A DNA stretch of 64,000 nucleotides from the NCBI RefSeq assembly GCF_003574215.1, contig NZ_AP018558.1:1157001-1221000 (forward strand). The letters run 5' to 3'. Each line of letters starts with the position of its first letter. The first letter of the stretch is position 1. Origin of the DNA: Hydrogenophilus thermoluteolus (GTDB lineage Bacteria; Pseudomonadota; Gammaproteobacteria; Burkholderiales; Rhodocyclaceae). Under the pieces are notes generated by a model, which was not told the DNA's origin, made no database searches, and saw only the letters and a program-made list of their open reading frames with translations. Position numbers and translations under genes: made by a program. Shown here piece after piece: positions 49,421-60,130 of the stretch.

Positions 49421-50266
49421 CTATTGCCACCGTTGCCAGACGGGAACGAGGTCGTCTGGCAACGTGTGGCCCAGAGCGCCCAAATCCCACGGTGATTCCT
49501 CTGGCGCGTGGAAGTCGCTCCCTTGGGACGCAGCGAGACCGTAGCGGCGGCAGATATGCACCCAATGGTTGGTGGCGTTTGGATCGTGCGCCGAGGTAAT
49601 CACCTCGATCGCGTCACCCCCCAGATCGACGAATTCGGCAAGAAGTGCGTTCCATTCGCGTTCGCTCAAGCGGTAACGCCCTGGATGCGCCACCACCGCC
49701 ACGCCGCCAGCGGCATGAATCCACGAAACCGCTTCTTGGAGTGTTGCCCAGTGGTGGTCCACGTACCCCGGTTTTCCTTTCGCCAAGTAATGGGCGAAAA
49801 CCGCGTTCATCGACGGAAAATGGCCCGCATGCACGAGGTAGCGCGCAAAATGGGCCCGGCTGATCAGATCGGGGTTACGCACGAACCGCAAAGCCCCTTC
49901 CCAGACACCGGCAAAGCCACACGCTTCGAGTGCGGCGGCCATCTTGCGCGCGCGCGCCGTGCGGCCCCGCCGTACTTGCTTGAGCCCCGCAGTCAACGCT
50001 GGCGCCGATTCGTCGATACCCAGTCCAACAACGTGAATGGTCTCCCCGGCGAACGAAACGGAAATTTCCACACCCGCGACAAAGGGAAGCCCCAATCTCT
50101 TGGCCGTTAGCCGGGCCTCTGCAAGACCAGACACCGTGTCGTGATCGGTGAGCGCAAAAAGGGCCACTCGGTTCTGGGCAGCCCTTTTGACGAGCTCGGA
50201 CGGGGTCAAAACCCCGTCCGACGCGGTCGAGTGGCTGTGCAGGTCGACGCGCTGCGCCTTCCTCAT
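49421..50266 (-). CDS. rnm: PHP-domain 5'-3' exonuclease RNase AM (YciV/TrpH)
   Basis: 281 residues. The polymerase-and-histidinol-phosphatase fold has VDLHSHSTASDG (HxH), ALTDHDTV, VAGVEIS, VVAHPGRY and SQGSDFHAPE, the metal-ligand set of the family. E. coli RNase AM trims the 5' ends of 5S and other rRNAs and degrades 3',5'-bisphosphate nucleotides. It follows the FKBP gene by 17 bases on the same strand. Its last codons contain the 12-base inverted repeat at 49431-49464. Confidence 0.92.
   Translation of the reverse strand: MRKAQRVDLHSHSTASDGVLTPSELVKRAAQNRVALFALTDHDTVSGLAEARLTAKRLGLPFVAGVEISVSFAGETIHVVGLGIDESAPALTAGLKQVRRGRTARARKMAAALEACGFAGVWEGALRFVRNPDLISRAHFARYLVHAGHFPSMNAVFAHYLAKGKPGYVDHHWATLQEAVSWIHAAGGVAVVAHPGRYRLSEREWNALLAEFVDLGGDAIEVITSAHDPNATNHWVHICRRYGLAASQGSDFHAPEESPWDLGALGHTLPDDLVPVWQRWQ
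49431..49464. terminator. Strong hairpin at the lpdA/rnm convergence
   Basis: CGTTGCCAGACG and CGTCTGGCAACG form a perfect 12-base stem with a 10-base loop, 18 bases after the lpdA stop and inside the last codons of rnm. No T run follows on the + strand, so it may stop or stabilise transcripts without being a textbook rho-independent terminator. Confidence 0.5.
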
Positions 50267-50283
50267 CGGCCACCCGTCCCGAT

Positions 50284-50730
50284 TTATGCGGCGCGATCAG
50301 CCGCCACCAACTCGATTTCGAACGTCAGGTCGTGGCCCGCAAGCGGATGGTTCGCGTCGATCGTCACGTGCGTTTCGGTCACTTCGGCAACCACGACCGG
50401 AATCTGCTGGCCGTCTGCGCGCTGCATCACCAGTTGCAGCCCAACCTCCGGCTCGATTTCGGGTGGCAGTTGTTCACGCGGCACTTGCAGCATCGCGCGC
50501 TCCGAACGCTGCCCGTAGGCTTCGTCGGCAGGAATCGTAATGGTCTTGCGCTCCCCTACCTGCATCCCTTCGACCGCCTTCTCGAAGCCGGGGATCACCT
50601 GTCCAGCCCCCAGTGTGAACTGGAGGGGATCGCGACCTTCGGAGCTATCGAAGACGCTGCCGTCGGCCAGTGTCCCTTTGTAATGCACCTGGACGGTATC
50701 GCCCGCTTGGGCGGCTTGTTGCGTGGTCAT
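50284..50730 (-). CDS. FKBP-type peptidyl-prolyl isomerase (SlyD/FkpB-like)
   Basis: 148 residues. The fold has DTVQVHYKGTLADGSVFDSSEGRDPLQFTLG, VIPGFEKAVEGMQVGERKTI, the insert-in-flap region (about 70-125) typical of SlyD-like proteins, and DANHPLAGHDLTFEIELV. The His/Cys-rich metal-binding tail of E. coli SlyD is absent, so it is closer to FkpB or short SlyD proteins. ATG 50730 has AAAGGA eight bases before it; GTG at 50736 is the alternative. It is co-directional with rnm. Confidence 0.93.
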   Translation of the reverse strand: MTTQQAAQAGDTVQVHYKGTLADGSVFDSSEGRDPLQFTLGAGQVIPGFEKAVEGMQVGERKTITIPADEAYGQRSERAMLQVPREQLPPEIEPEVGLQLVMQRADGQQIPVVVAEVTETHVTIDANHPLAGHDLTFEIELVAADRAA

Positions 50731-50847
50731 ACTCACTTTCCTTTCAAACAGTCAGATCAACGTGGCGAGCCGCACGTGCGTTTTTTGCCCACCACTTCGC
50801 TACAATACTCCTTTCGTTTCTTTTTCACAACCCTTTGAGGCAAAAAA

Positions 50848-51246
50848 GTGCAGACGACCAACGCCATTGCGGATGACCGGATCTATTTGCCCACGCACCA
50901 ATGGTTGCAACCCGAAGGCGAAGGGCTGTGGCGTATGGGGATCACCCCTTTTGCGGCCGAACAGCTTGGTGACGTCGTCTTCGTCGAACTTCCGGATCGT
51001 GAAGTTCGGGTAAACGAAGACGAAACCCTCTTCGTCGTCGAGTCGGTCAAAACTGCGTCCGACGTCCCGGCACCGGTTGACCTCGAAGTCCTCGACGTCA
51101 ACCGCGCGTTGCACGACCACCCCGAGTGGCTCAACGAAGCGCCTTTGCACCATTGGATTGTGCTCTTTCGCGCGGAAAAACCGATCGATCCGGAGAAATG
51201 TCTCACGGCGGAAACGTATGCGCAGCGAATCGCGGCAGAACGATGA
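50848..51246 (+). CDS. Divergent GcvH-like lipoyl carrier protein
   Basis: 132 residues from a GTG start. The frame matches glycine cleavage H protein: GITPFAAEQLGDVVFVELP and the lipoylation site K68 in VVESVKTASD. Several positions that are Gly in ordinary GcvH are changed (PDREVRV for PxxGxxV, APVDLEVLDVN for APxxGxVxExN, and HHWIVLF for xGWL), and no gcvT or gcvP is near. It could be a GcvH with another role, or a lipoate-binding carrier like those of sulfur-oxidising heterodisulfide systems; neither is shown. Its stop overlaps the GH17 start (ATGA). Confidence 0.8.
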   Translation: MQTTNAIADDRIYLPTHQWLQPEGEGLWRMGITPFAAEQLGDVVFVELPDREVRVNEDETLFVVESVKTASDVPAPVDLEVLDVNRALHDHPEWLNEAPLHHWIVLFRAEKPIDPEKCLTAETYAQRIAAER

Positions 51247-52796
51247 AGCGCCCGCTCCCGTTTTCGCGCGCTCTGGTAGCGCTCTGGTTGCTGGTGGTCG
51301 CGTTCTTCGTGGTCTGGTACCACGGTGAAACGGTTCCGCAACCCCTTCCTGATGGGCCTGCGCGTCCCAACGCTGACGCACGCCTTCCCTGTGTCTCGTA
51401 CAGTCCCTACTTCCGTGCGGGCGTCACACCACTTGACCCCAATACCCAGATCCCACCGGAATGGATCGACCTGGACCTCCAAGCGTTGGCCAAAATCACC
51501 CGCTGTGTGCGCACCTATTCGGTCGACCAGGGGCTCGATCGAGTGCCCGAGTTCGCGGCGCGCCATGGCCTCACCGTTTGGCTGGGTGCGTGGATCGGAC
51601 GGGACGACAAGAAAAACGCGCAGGAACTCGCGCGCGCGATCGCGTTGGCCAATCAATATCGCGGCGTCGTAACACGCCTGATCGTCGGCAACGAAGTCTT
51701 GCTACGGCGCGAACAGACACCAGAAAATTTGGCGCGCTACCTGGAACAAGCAAAAACACAAGCGCAGGTTCCCATCACCTACGCCGACGTCTGGGAATTC
51801 TGGTTGCGTTACCGCGGCGCTTTGTTGCCGCATGTCGACGTCGCAACGATTCATATCCTTCCCTACTGGGAAGATCGACCGCAGCCAATCGACTCGGCTG
51901 CAGAACATCTCTTCCGCATCCGAACGATGGCCCGCCAAGTGCTCGGTGCCATTCCGATCGCGATCGGCGAGACCGGCTGGCCCAGTGCTGGCAAACAACG
52001 CGAAGGCGCCGTTCCCTCCCGGGTGAATCAGGCGAAATACGTTCGCGATGTTCTCTCACTGGCGGCTACGTTCAACTGGGACGTCAATTTCATCGAATCC
52101 CACGACCAACCGTGGAAACGCGCTTTGGAAGGGACCGTGGGTGGGTATTGGGGGGTTTTGAATACCGCTCAGGAACCGAAATTTCCCCTCACTGGGCCGG
52201 TTGCGGAGCGGGACACCCTCTGGCCCCCTTTGACTGCGGCGCTCATGGGCGCGGTGCTGCTGCCGCTCATCGCGTCGCTGCGACGCTGGCCGGTGACGCT
52301 TCTTGGGGCAGCGCTGGGATTCACGGCCTTTTGGCAATGGGAACATGCGGTGGTCGCCTATCGCAACGCGTGGGAATGGGGAGCATTGGGCGCTACCGGG
52401 GTCGTTGCGCTTGTCGTCGCGGTCGCGTTGGCGGCACGACCCACGTACCGCGCGACTCCACCAGACTGGCTGACCGTTGCGACCAGCTATCTCCTCTTTG
52501 CCCTGGCCGTCGCCAACGTTTGGCTCGTCGTCGATGGCCGTTATCGCGACTATGCCACCTGTCTCTACCTACCGCTTGCGTTGGTGGCGCCACTGCGTCA
52601 CTGGTCCGTTACCCTCACCGAACGGCTCTGGAGTGCGATCGCACTCCTTTGCGCCGCGTTCGTCTGGCTGAAAGAGGCGATGAACGGCCAAGCGCTCTTG
52701 TGGTTTCTCACCACCGCGGCGATCACGCTGTCGCTTCCGCGCGCCCGCGCTGCGTCCAGCCAAGCCACACGGGTAGCGCCAACAGCGCCGCAATGA
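51243..52796 (+). CDS. Membrane-bound GH17 beta-1,3-glucanase/transglucosylase-like protein
   Basis: 517 residues. One N-terminal transmembrane helix (about 7-25) is followed by a GH17 domain (about 45-320) with the acid/base Glu in VGNEVLL near 150 and the nucleophile Glu in IGETGWPS near 242, then about six hydrophobic segments to the C-terminus. GH17 enzymes act on beta-1,3-glucan, and bacterial membrane forms (NdvC-like) are glucan-branching or cyclising transglucosylases. Translational coupling to the GcvH-like gene decides the ATG. The 3' end overlaps the small membrane gene on the opposite strand by 74 bases. Confidence 0.87.
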   Translation: MKRPLPFSRALVALWLLVVAFFVVWYHGETVPQPLPDGPARPNADARLPCVSYSPYFRAGVTPLDPNTQIPPEWIDLDLQALAKITRCVRTYSVDQGLDRVPEFAARHGLTVWLGAWIGRDDKKNAQELARAIALANQYRGVVTRLIVGNEVLLRREQTPENLARYLEQAKTQAQVPITYADVWEFWLRYRGALLPHVDVATIHILPYWEDRPQPIDSAAEHLFRIRTMARQVLGAIPIAIGETGWPSAGKQREGAVPSRVNQAKYVRDVLSLAATFNWDVNFIESHDQPWKRALEGTVGGYWGVLNTAQEPKFPLTGPVAERDTLWPPLTAALMGAVLLPLIASLRRWPVTLLGAALGFTAFWQWEHAVVAYRNAWEWGALGATGVVALVVAVALAARPTYRATPPDWLTVATSYLLFALAVANVWLVVDGRYRDYATCLYLPLALVAPLRHWSVTLTERLWSAIALLCAAFVWLKEAMNGQALLWFLTTAAITLSLPRARAASSQATRVAPTAPQ

Positions 52797-53136
52797 CCCC
52801 CGTCGTCGCACTATAGAAAACCGTGGCGAAGAGTCCCAACCAAAGCGCCCCAAACGCGATCTGTCGCCAGGAAAAGCGGAACGCAGCCATCGCGAGCGCA
52901 ACGGCGACCCAACCCGCTCGTTCCTCGATGAACGCTTGCACGAGCAAGGTCTTTGCAACACACGCCCAACCCAGTTCCGGCTGCCATGTCGCACCACACG
53001 CAAAGGGGGCTACCCCACTTTCCAACCACAGAAAACGCAGCGCCAGAAAACCGGCAAGACTTACGAAGAGAACGAACCAACCACCTTTTTCCGCGACTAC
53101 CAGCCTGTTAGAATCCTGCCTGCCTGTCGTATCCAC
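52723..53136 (-). CDS. Small integral membrane protein of the glucan locus
   Basis: 137 residues, with hydrophobic segments at about 18-38, 73-90 and 93-127 and a Trp/Phe-rich composition. No family recognised. It sits between two GH17 genes on the opposite strand, overlapping the first by 74 bases and divergent from the second by 75 bases. Its ATG is at 53136. A role in glucan export or synthesis is inferred from position only; an exosortase- or archaeosortase-type protein was considered, but no catalytic Cys-Arg-His set is visible. Confidence 0.6.
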   Translation of the reverse strand: MDTTGRQDSNRLVVAEKGGWFVLFVSLAGFLALRFLWLESGVAPFACGATWQPELGWACVAKTLLVQAFIEERAGWVAVALAMAAFRFSWRQIAFGALWLGLFATVFYSATTGVIAALLALPVWLGWTQRGRAEATA

Positions 53137-53211
53137 AGCCGTTCTCCGCCCGTTTTCCCGTTGTGTCGTGATTCTACCGATTTTCCTTCACGCGATTTCG
53201 TAGGGACCACC

Positions 53212-55902
53212 ATGCTCCGCTCTGTCACGCCCCTCCTGCCACTGCTGCGCCGAACGCTCACGGCGCTCCTCCTCACCGTGCTCGTCCTTACCGCTTTCTG
53301 GCAAGCCTGGGCCTGGCACGTGCGGCTGGGAACCGAACCTGGGGTTGCTGGAGAGATCAACGGGTTTGCCTACACACCGTTTCGCCGGGATCAATCGCCG
53401 CTCGAAAAGCGTTATCCGAGCCCGGAGCAAATTGCGCAAGATCTCGATCTACTCGCTCTCTATACGAAACGGATCCGCACCTACGGGGTCACCGACGCCC
53501 CCGCCATCTACCCTCTGGCCCACCAGCGCAAATTCGAAGTGGCTATGGGTCTCTGGGTCTCCGCGGATCAAGCGCTCTCGGAACGCGAAATCGCAGCAGG
53601 GCTCGAAATGGCGGAACGCTACGACAACATCACCCGCATCGTCGTGGGCAACGAAGCGCTCTTGCGCAAAGAGATGACCGTTGCCGAAATGGCTGCCTAC
53701 CTCGATCGCGTCCGTGATGAACTGCGCCGCCGCTTTCCCGACAAAAATCGCCGCCCGCTCGTCTCGACAGCCGAACCGTGGCACGTTTGGCTGAAGAACC
53801 CCGAACTGGCGGACCACGTCGATTTCGTGATGATCCACCTGCTCCCCTACCACGAGGGGATCGACGTCGCCCGGGCGCTCGATTACGCCTTTGGACGCCT
53901 TGAAGAAGTGCAAAAGCGTTTCCCGAAACTGCCCGTCGTGATCGGTGAGATCGGCTGGCCCAGTCGCGGCGAAGTCATGCCCAACCTCTTGGGAGGGGAT
54001 GAACGGGCTGAAGCTTCGATCGAAAACGCTGCCCATTTCGTCCGTGGCTTTCTCTCCGACCCTCGCTCGCTCTTTCTCGACTATTACATCATGGAGGCGT
54101 TCGATCAACCCTGGAAGGTGGCCGTCGAAGGGTGGGCAGGAGCCCATTGGGGGGTCTTTGACGCCGACCGGCAACCGAAATATTCGCTCGATGGCCTCAT
54201 CGTCCGCGACGTCCGTTGGCAAGAGAAGGCCAAACTTGCAACCTTCATCGGCGCGCCGCTCCTCTTTGCGCTCGCCTTTGCGCTCGCCAGCTGGAACCTG
54301 CTCGGGCGTCTGTGGTTGATGGGGCTGACGCAGCTCTGTGTGATCGTGCTCCTCATCGGCGTCTATCTCCCCAAAGACTATTACCTTTCGCGCGGGGATC
54401 TCGTCGGCCTGATCTTCCTCATCCTGGCAACACTGATGACCGCCGCAGTGCTCCTCTCCCATGGGTTCGAATTCGGTGAAGTGCTCTTCAAACGGCAATG
54501 GCGGCGACGCTTCACCCCTCTGCCCCCAGTTCCTCCTGAAAAAGCCCCATTCGTTTCGGTCCACCTTGCTTGCTATAACGAACCGCCCGAAATGGTGATC
54601 GCCACCATCGATTCGCTCGTTGCGATGGACTACCCCCACTTCGAAGTGATCGTCGTCGACAACAACACTACCGACGAAGCGCTGTGGAAGCCGGTCGAAG
54701 CCCACTGTGCCCAATTGGGCGATCGGGTGAAATTTTTCCATCTGCCCAAATGGCCCGGATTCAAAGCAGGGGCGCTCAATTTCGCGCTTCGGCAAACCGA
54801 CCCACGTGCCGAGGTGGTTGGCGTCGTCGATGCCGATTACGTCGTCGAACGGGACTGGCTTGCGCGGCTCATCCCCCATTTCCTCGAGTCACCGCTGGTC
54901 GCGGTGGTTCAGGCGCCGCAAGCCCACCGGGAATATGAACACTCCTTCTTCCAACGGATGTGCAATTGGGAGTTCGAAGGTTTTTTCCGGATCGGGATGC
55001 ACCACCGCAACGAACGCAACGCCCTCATCCAGCACGGGACGATGACGCTCATTCGCCGCCCGATGCTCGAAGCGGTTGGCGGGTGGTCCGAATGGTGCAT
55101 CTGTGAAGACACCGAGCTGGGGTTGCGGCTCTTGGAGCGGGGCTACGAGATCCGTTACGTCGACCACATCTTCGGCCGCGGACTTACTCCTTCGGATTTC
55201 GCCGCGATCAAGTCGCAGCGCTTCCGCTGGGCGTTTGGGGCGATGCAGATCCTCAAAGCCCATATGCCGTATCTTCTGGGGAAAAAGCCATCCCAACTGA
55301 CCTTTGCGCAACGCTACCATTTCCTCACCGGCTGGTTTGCCTGGTTTGGGGATGCGCTCCACCTCATCTTCGCGATGGGATCGCTCTTCTGGACGCTGGG
55401 CATGATCTACGCACCCAAAACCTTCACCCTTCCCGTTGCAACGCTGGCAGCACCGGTGCTCGGCTTCATGGCGTTCAAGTCGGCGTTGGGGCCGATCCTC
55501 TATCGCCGCACCATGCAGACGAAATGGATCGACATTCTGGGCGCGTCGATCCTTTCGGTGGGACTGTCGCACACCATCGCGCGCGGCGTGTTGGCGGGGC
55601 TCACCCACAAAAAAGGGACGTTCGTGCGCACGCCCAAAGGGTGGCGCGCTAAGGGCACCTTCGCCTTTTTCGGACCGATCCGCGAAGAGCTGGGTATGCT
55701 CATCGCGATCACCGCAAGCGGCGCGCTCCTCGTTGCACAACGGGGATGGCTCTCACTGGAAATCCAGCTCTGGGTTGCGATCCTGGCGCTGCAAACGATC
55801 CCTTACCTTGCGGCGGTGTTGTGCCAGATCTTTGCCTATCTGCCCGACAATACTCCACCCGAAACCGCTGCAAGCACCCCATCGCCAGCGCCACACTCCT
55901 GA
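53212..55902 (+). CDS. GH17-GT2 fusion: membrane beta-glucan synthase with glucosyl hydrolase domain
   Basis: 896 residues. One N-terminal helix, a GH17 domain (about 45-320) with VGNEALL near 146 and IGEIGWPSR near 244, a helix cluster (about 340-430), a processive family-2 glycosyltransferase (about 440-700) and further helices to about 875. The GT2 residues are all present: VDNNT, DADYV near 540, CEDTELGLRL near 631 and the QRFRW signature near 669. NdvB/BgsB-like enzymes of this kind make beta-1,3 or beta-1,6 glucans and place branches or ring closures. The ATG at 53212 matches the membrane start; longer frames upstream are ignored. It works with the GH17 protein at 51243. Confidence 0.92.
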   Translation: MLRSVTPLLPLLRRTLTALLLTVLVLTAFWQAWAWHVRLGTEPGVAGEINGFAYTPFRRDQSPLEKRYPSPEQIAQDLDLLALYTKRIRTYGVTDAPAIYPLAHQRKFEVAMGLWVSADQALSEREIAAGLEMAERYDNITRIVVGNEALLRKEMTVAEMAAYLDRVRDELRRRFPDKNRRPLVSTAEPWHVWLKNPELADHVDFVMIHLLPYHEGIDVARALDYAFGRLEEVQKRFPKLPVVIGEIGWPSRGEVMPNLLGGDERAEASIENAAHFVRGFLSDPRSLFLDYYIMEAFDQPWKVAVEGWAGAHWGVFDADRQPKYSLDGLIVRDVRWQEKAKLATFIGAPLLFALAFALASWNLLGRLWLMGLTQLCVIVLLIGVYLPKDYYLSRGDLVGLIFLILATLMTAAVLLSHGFEFGEVLFKRQWRRRFTPLPPVPPEKAPFVSVHLACYNEPPEMVIATIDSLVAMDYPHFEVIVVDNNTTDEALWKPVEAHCAQLGDRVKFFHLPKWPGFKAGALNFALRQTDPRAEVVGVVDADYVVERDWLARLIPHFLESPLVAVVQAPQAHREYEHSFFQRMCNWEFEGFFRIGMHHRNERNALIQHGTMTLIRRPMLEAVGGWSEWCICEDTELGLRLLERGYEIRYVDHIFGRGLTPSDFAAIKSQRFRWAFGAMQILKAHMPYLLGKKPSQLTFAQRYHFLTGWFAWFGDALHLIFAMGSLFWTLGMIYAPKTFTLPVATLAAPVLGFMAFKSALGPILYRRTMQTKWIDILGASILSVGLSHTIARGVLAGLTHKKGTFVRTPKGWRAKGTFAFFGPIREELGMLIAITASGALLVAQRGWLSLEIQLWVAILALQTIPYLAAVLCQIFAYLPDNTPPETAASTPSPAPHS

Positions 55903-55927
55903 AAACAGCGCATCGCTGGCGATACGG

Positions 55928-57274
<1,347 letters not shown>

Positions 57275-57373
57275 TCCATTGTGCGCACCTCCGCCCAGCG
57301 CGGCCGGAACCAAACGGTTCCCGCCGCGCTTCTTGCGTTTTCTGCGGCGCAAAACGCTCGAGCAACGCCGGTA

Positions 57374-57379
57374 TATAAT
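57374..57379 (+). promoter_or_regulatory. -10 box of ettA
   Basis: A perfect TATAAT in GGTATATAATG, 33 bases upstream of the ettA ATG. No good -35 is seen at 16-18 bases. Confidence 0.5.
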
Positions 57380-57412
57380 GAACCCTCATCAGTAAAACGA
57401 ATGGGTACACCG

Positions 57413-59080
<1,668 letters not shown>

Positions 59081-59202
59081 TCCGGAATGAACTGGATCGC
59101 CACGCACTGGCAGGAAGCCGGCCATCGTTCAGGCCGGATCGCGGGGCTCGCTCTTTGCATATCCCATGACCACACCAAAGGACAAACTGGAGACACACAA
59201 CC

Positions 59203-59715
59203 ATGAGCGACGCGATCTTCCGCAAAACCGAAAAAGGGCAGGAAGAGATCAAAACGCGCAGCGCGGGACTCAATCCGCGACAACGGCGCATCCTGATCCT
59301 CATCGACGGTCAAAAGAGCGTTTCCCAATTGCGGGAGCTAGCCGCTACCGACGATTTGACCCATGTCCTCAGTACGCTGGAAGAGCTTGGTCTGATCGAG
59401 CTGGTTGGGACGGTCGATGAAACAGGAGCAACGCAGTCGGTCGACCGCATCGAATCGATCACAGCGTTCCGCCCGCTCCCGGATCCCCCCAACCCGAAAG
59501 AGCTCGAAATGGCGCGCAATTTCATGATCAATACGCTGCGCACCTTTTCCGCGACGCCGATCGACCACTTGTCTTTGATCGAAGACATTGCCGCCGCACC
59601 AGACCATGAAGTCTTGCGCGCCCTCTTCGGTCGCTGGTACCAAGCGATCGTCGAGACGACGCAAGGAAGAGCGCGGGCAGAACAACTACGTCTCGACCTG
59701 TTGAAGGTCCTATGA
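59203..59715 (+). CDS. Conserved hypothetical protein, possible winged-helix
   Basis: 170 residues, soluble, with no recognised family. Residues about 20-70 (NPRQRRILILIDGQKSVSQLREL, then LEELGLIELVG) look like a short winged-helix or helix-turn-helix DNA-binding fold. The C-terminal half is helical. It lies between ettA and tRNA-Val, 122 bases after ettA. The function is unknown. Confidence 0.65.
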   Translation: MSDAIFRKTEKGQEEIKTRSAGLNPRQRRILILIDGQKSVSQLRELAATDDLTHVLSTLEELGLIELVGTVDETGATQSVDRIESITAFRPLPDPPNPKELEMARNFMINTLRTFSATPIDHLSLIEDIAAAPDHEVLRALFGRWYQAIVETTQGRARAEQLRLDLLKVL

Positions 59716-59751
59716 TCGTGCGAAAGATGCGTGCTTCGGGCGCAGCAGCTA

Positions 59752-59780
59752 TTGACAGAGAGCGCGAAACACCGTATCAT
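59752..59780 (+). promoter_or_regulatory. Promoter of tRNA-Val and tRNA-Ala
   Basis: Perfect -35 TTGACA (59752-59757), a 17-base spacer and -10 TATCAT (59775-59780), 20 bases before tRNA-Val(CAC). The -35 begins 36 bases after the stop of the hypothetical gene. Confidence 0.8.
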
Positions 59781-59800
59781 AAGCGTCTCTCGCACGTTGC

Positions 59801-59875
59801 GGGTGGTTAGCTCAGCGGTAGAGCACTGCCTTCACACGGCAGGGGTCAGTGGTTCGATCCCACTACCACCCACCA
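59801..59875 (+). tRNA. tRNA-Val (anticodon CAC)
   Basis: 75 nt with encoded CCA. The acceptor GGGTGGT pairs with ACCACCC; the anticodon stem CTGCC/GGCAG encloses the loop TTCACAC, giving CAC (Val). It is followed after 13 bases by tRNA-Ala and shares its promoter. Confidence 0.95.
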
Positions 59876-59888
59876 GTGAAGTACGTAC

Positions 59889-59964
<76 letters not shown>

Positions 59965-60080
59965 TCGCCCCGTTTCTCAACGTCTCAAAAAGTCTAAAAA
60001 TCCTTGAGAATCAAGGAAATAAGCCAAAAATAGCGTCTCATTCGATTCCATAAAGTACCCTTGCAGCTCACCCAACCGCC

Positions 60081-60119
60081 GAGTAACATTTGAGTATCTC
60101 GAAAAGGGGTTGAGTAACA
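60081..60119 (+). repeat. Direct repeats of GAGTAAC, candidate integrase arm sites
   Basis: GAGTAACA at 60081-60088 and 60112-60119, with a variant GAGTATC at 60092-60098, all in the same orientation. They lie between the tRNA and the integrase start. In the 166-base gap there is no gene; the sequence is AT-richer than the chromosome. Confidence 0.4.
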
Positions 60120-60130
60120 GGGGTACCGCC

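Noticed and set aside
53449..54879. Open frame of 476 codons opposite the GH17-GT2 gene
   Set aside because: Shadow frame; the sense frame carries all catalytic residues.
59118..59137. CCGGCC...GGCCGG inverted repeat after ettA as terminator
   Set aside because: Only six-base arms, no T run and expected by chance in GC-rich sequence.
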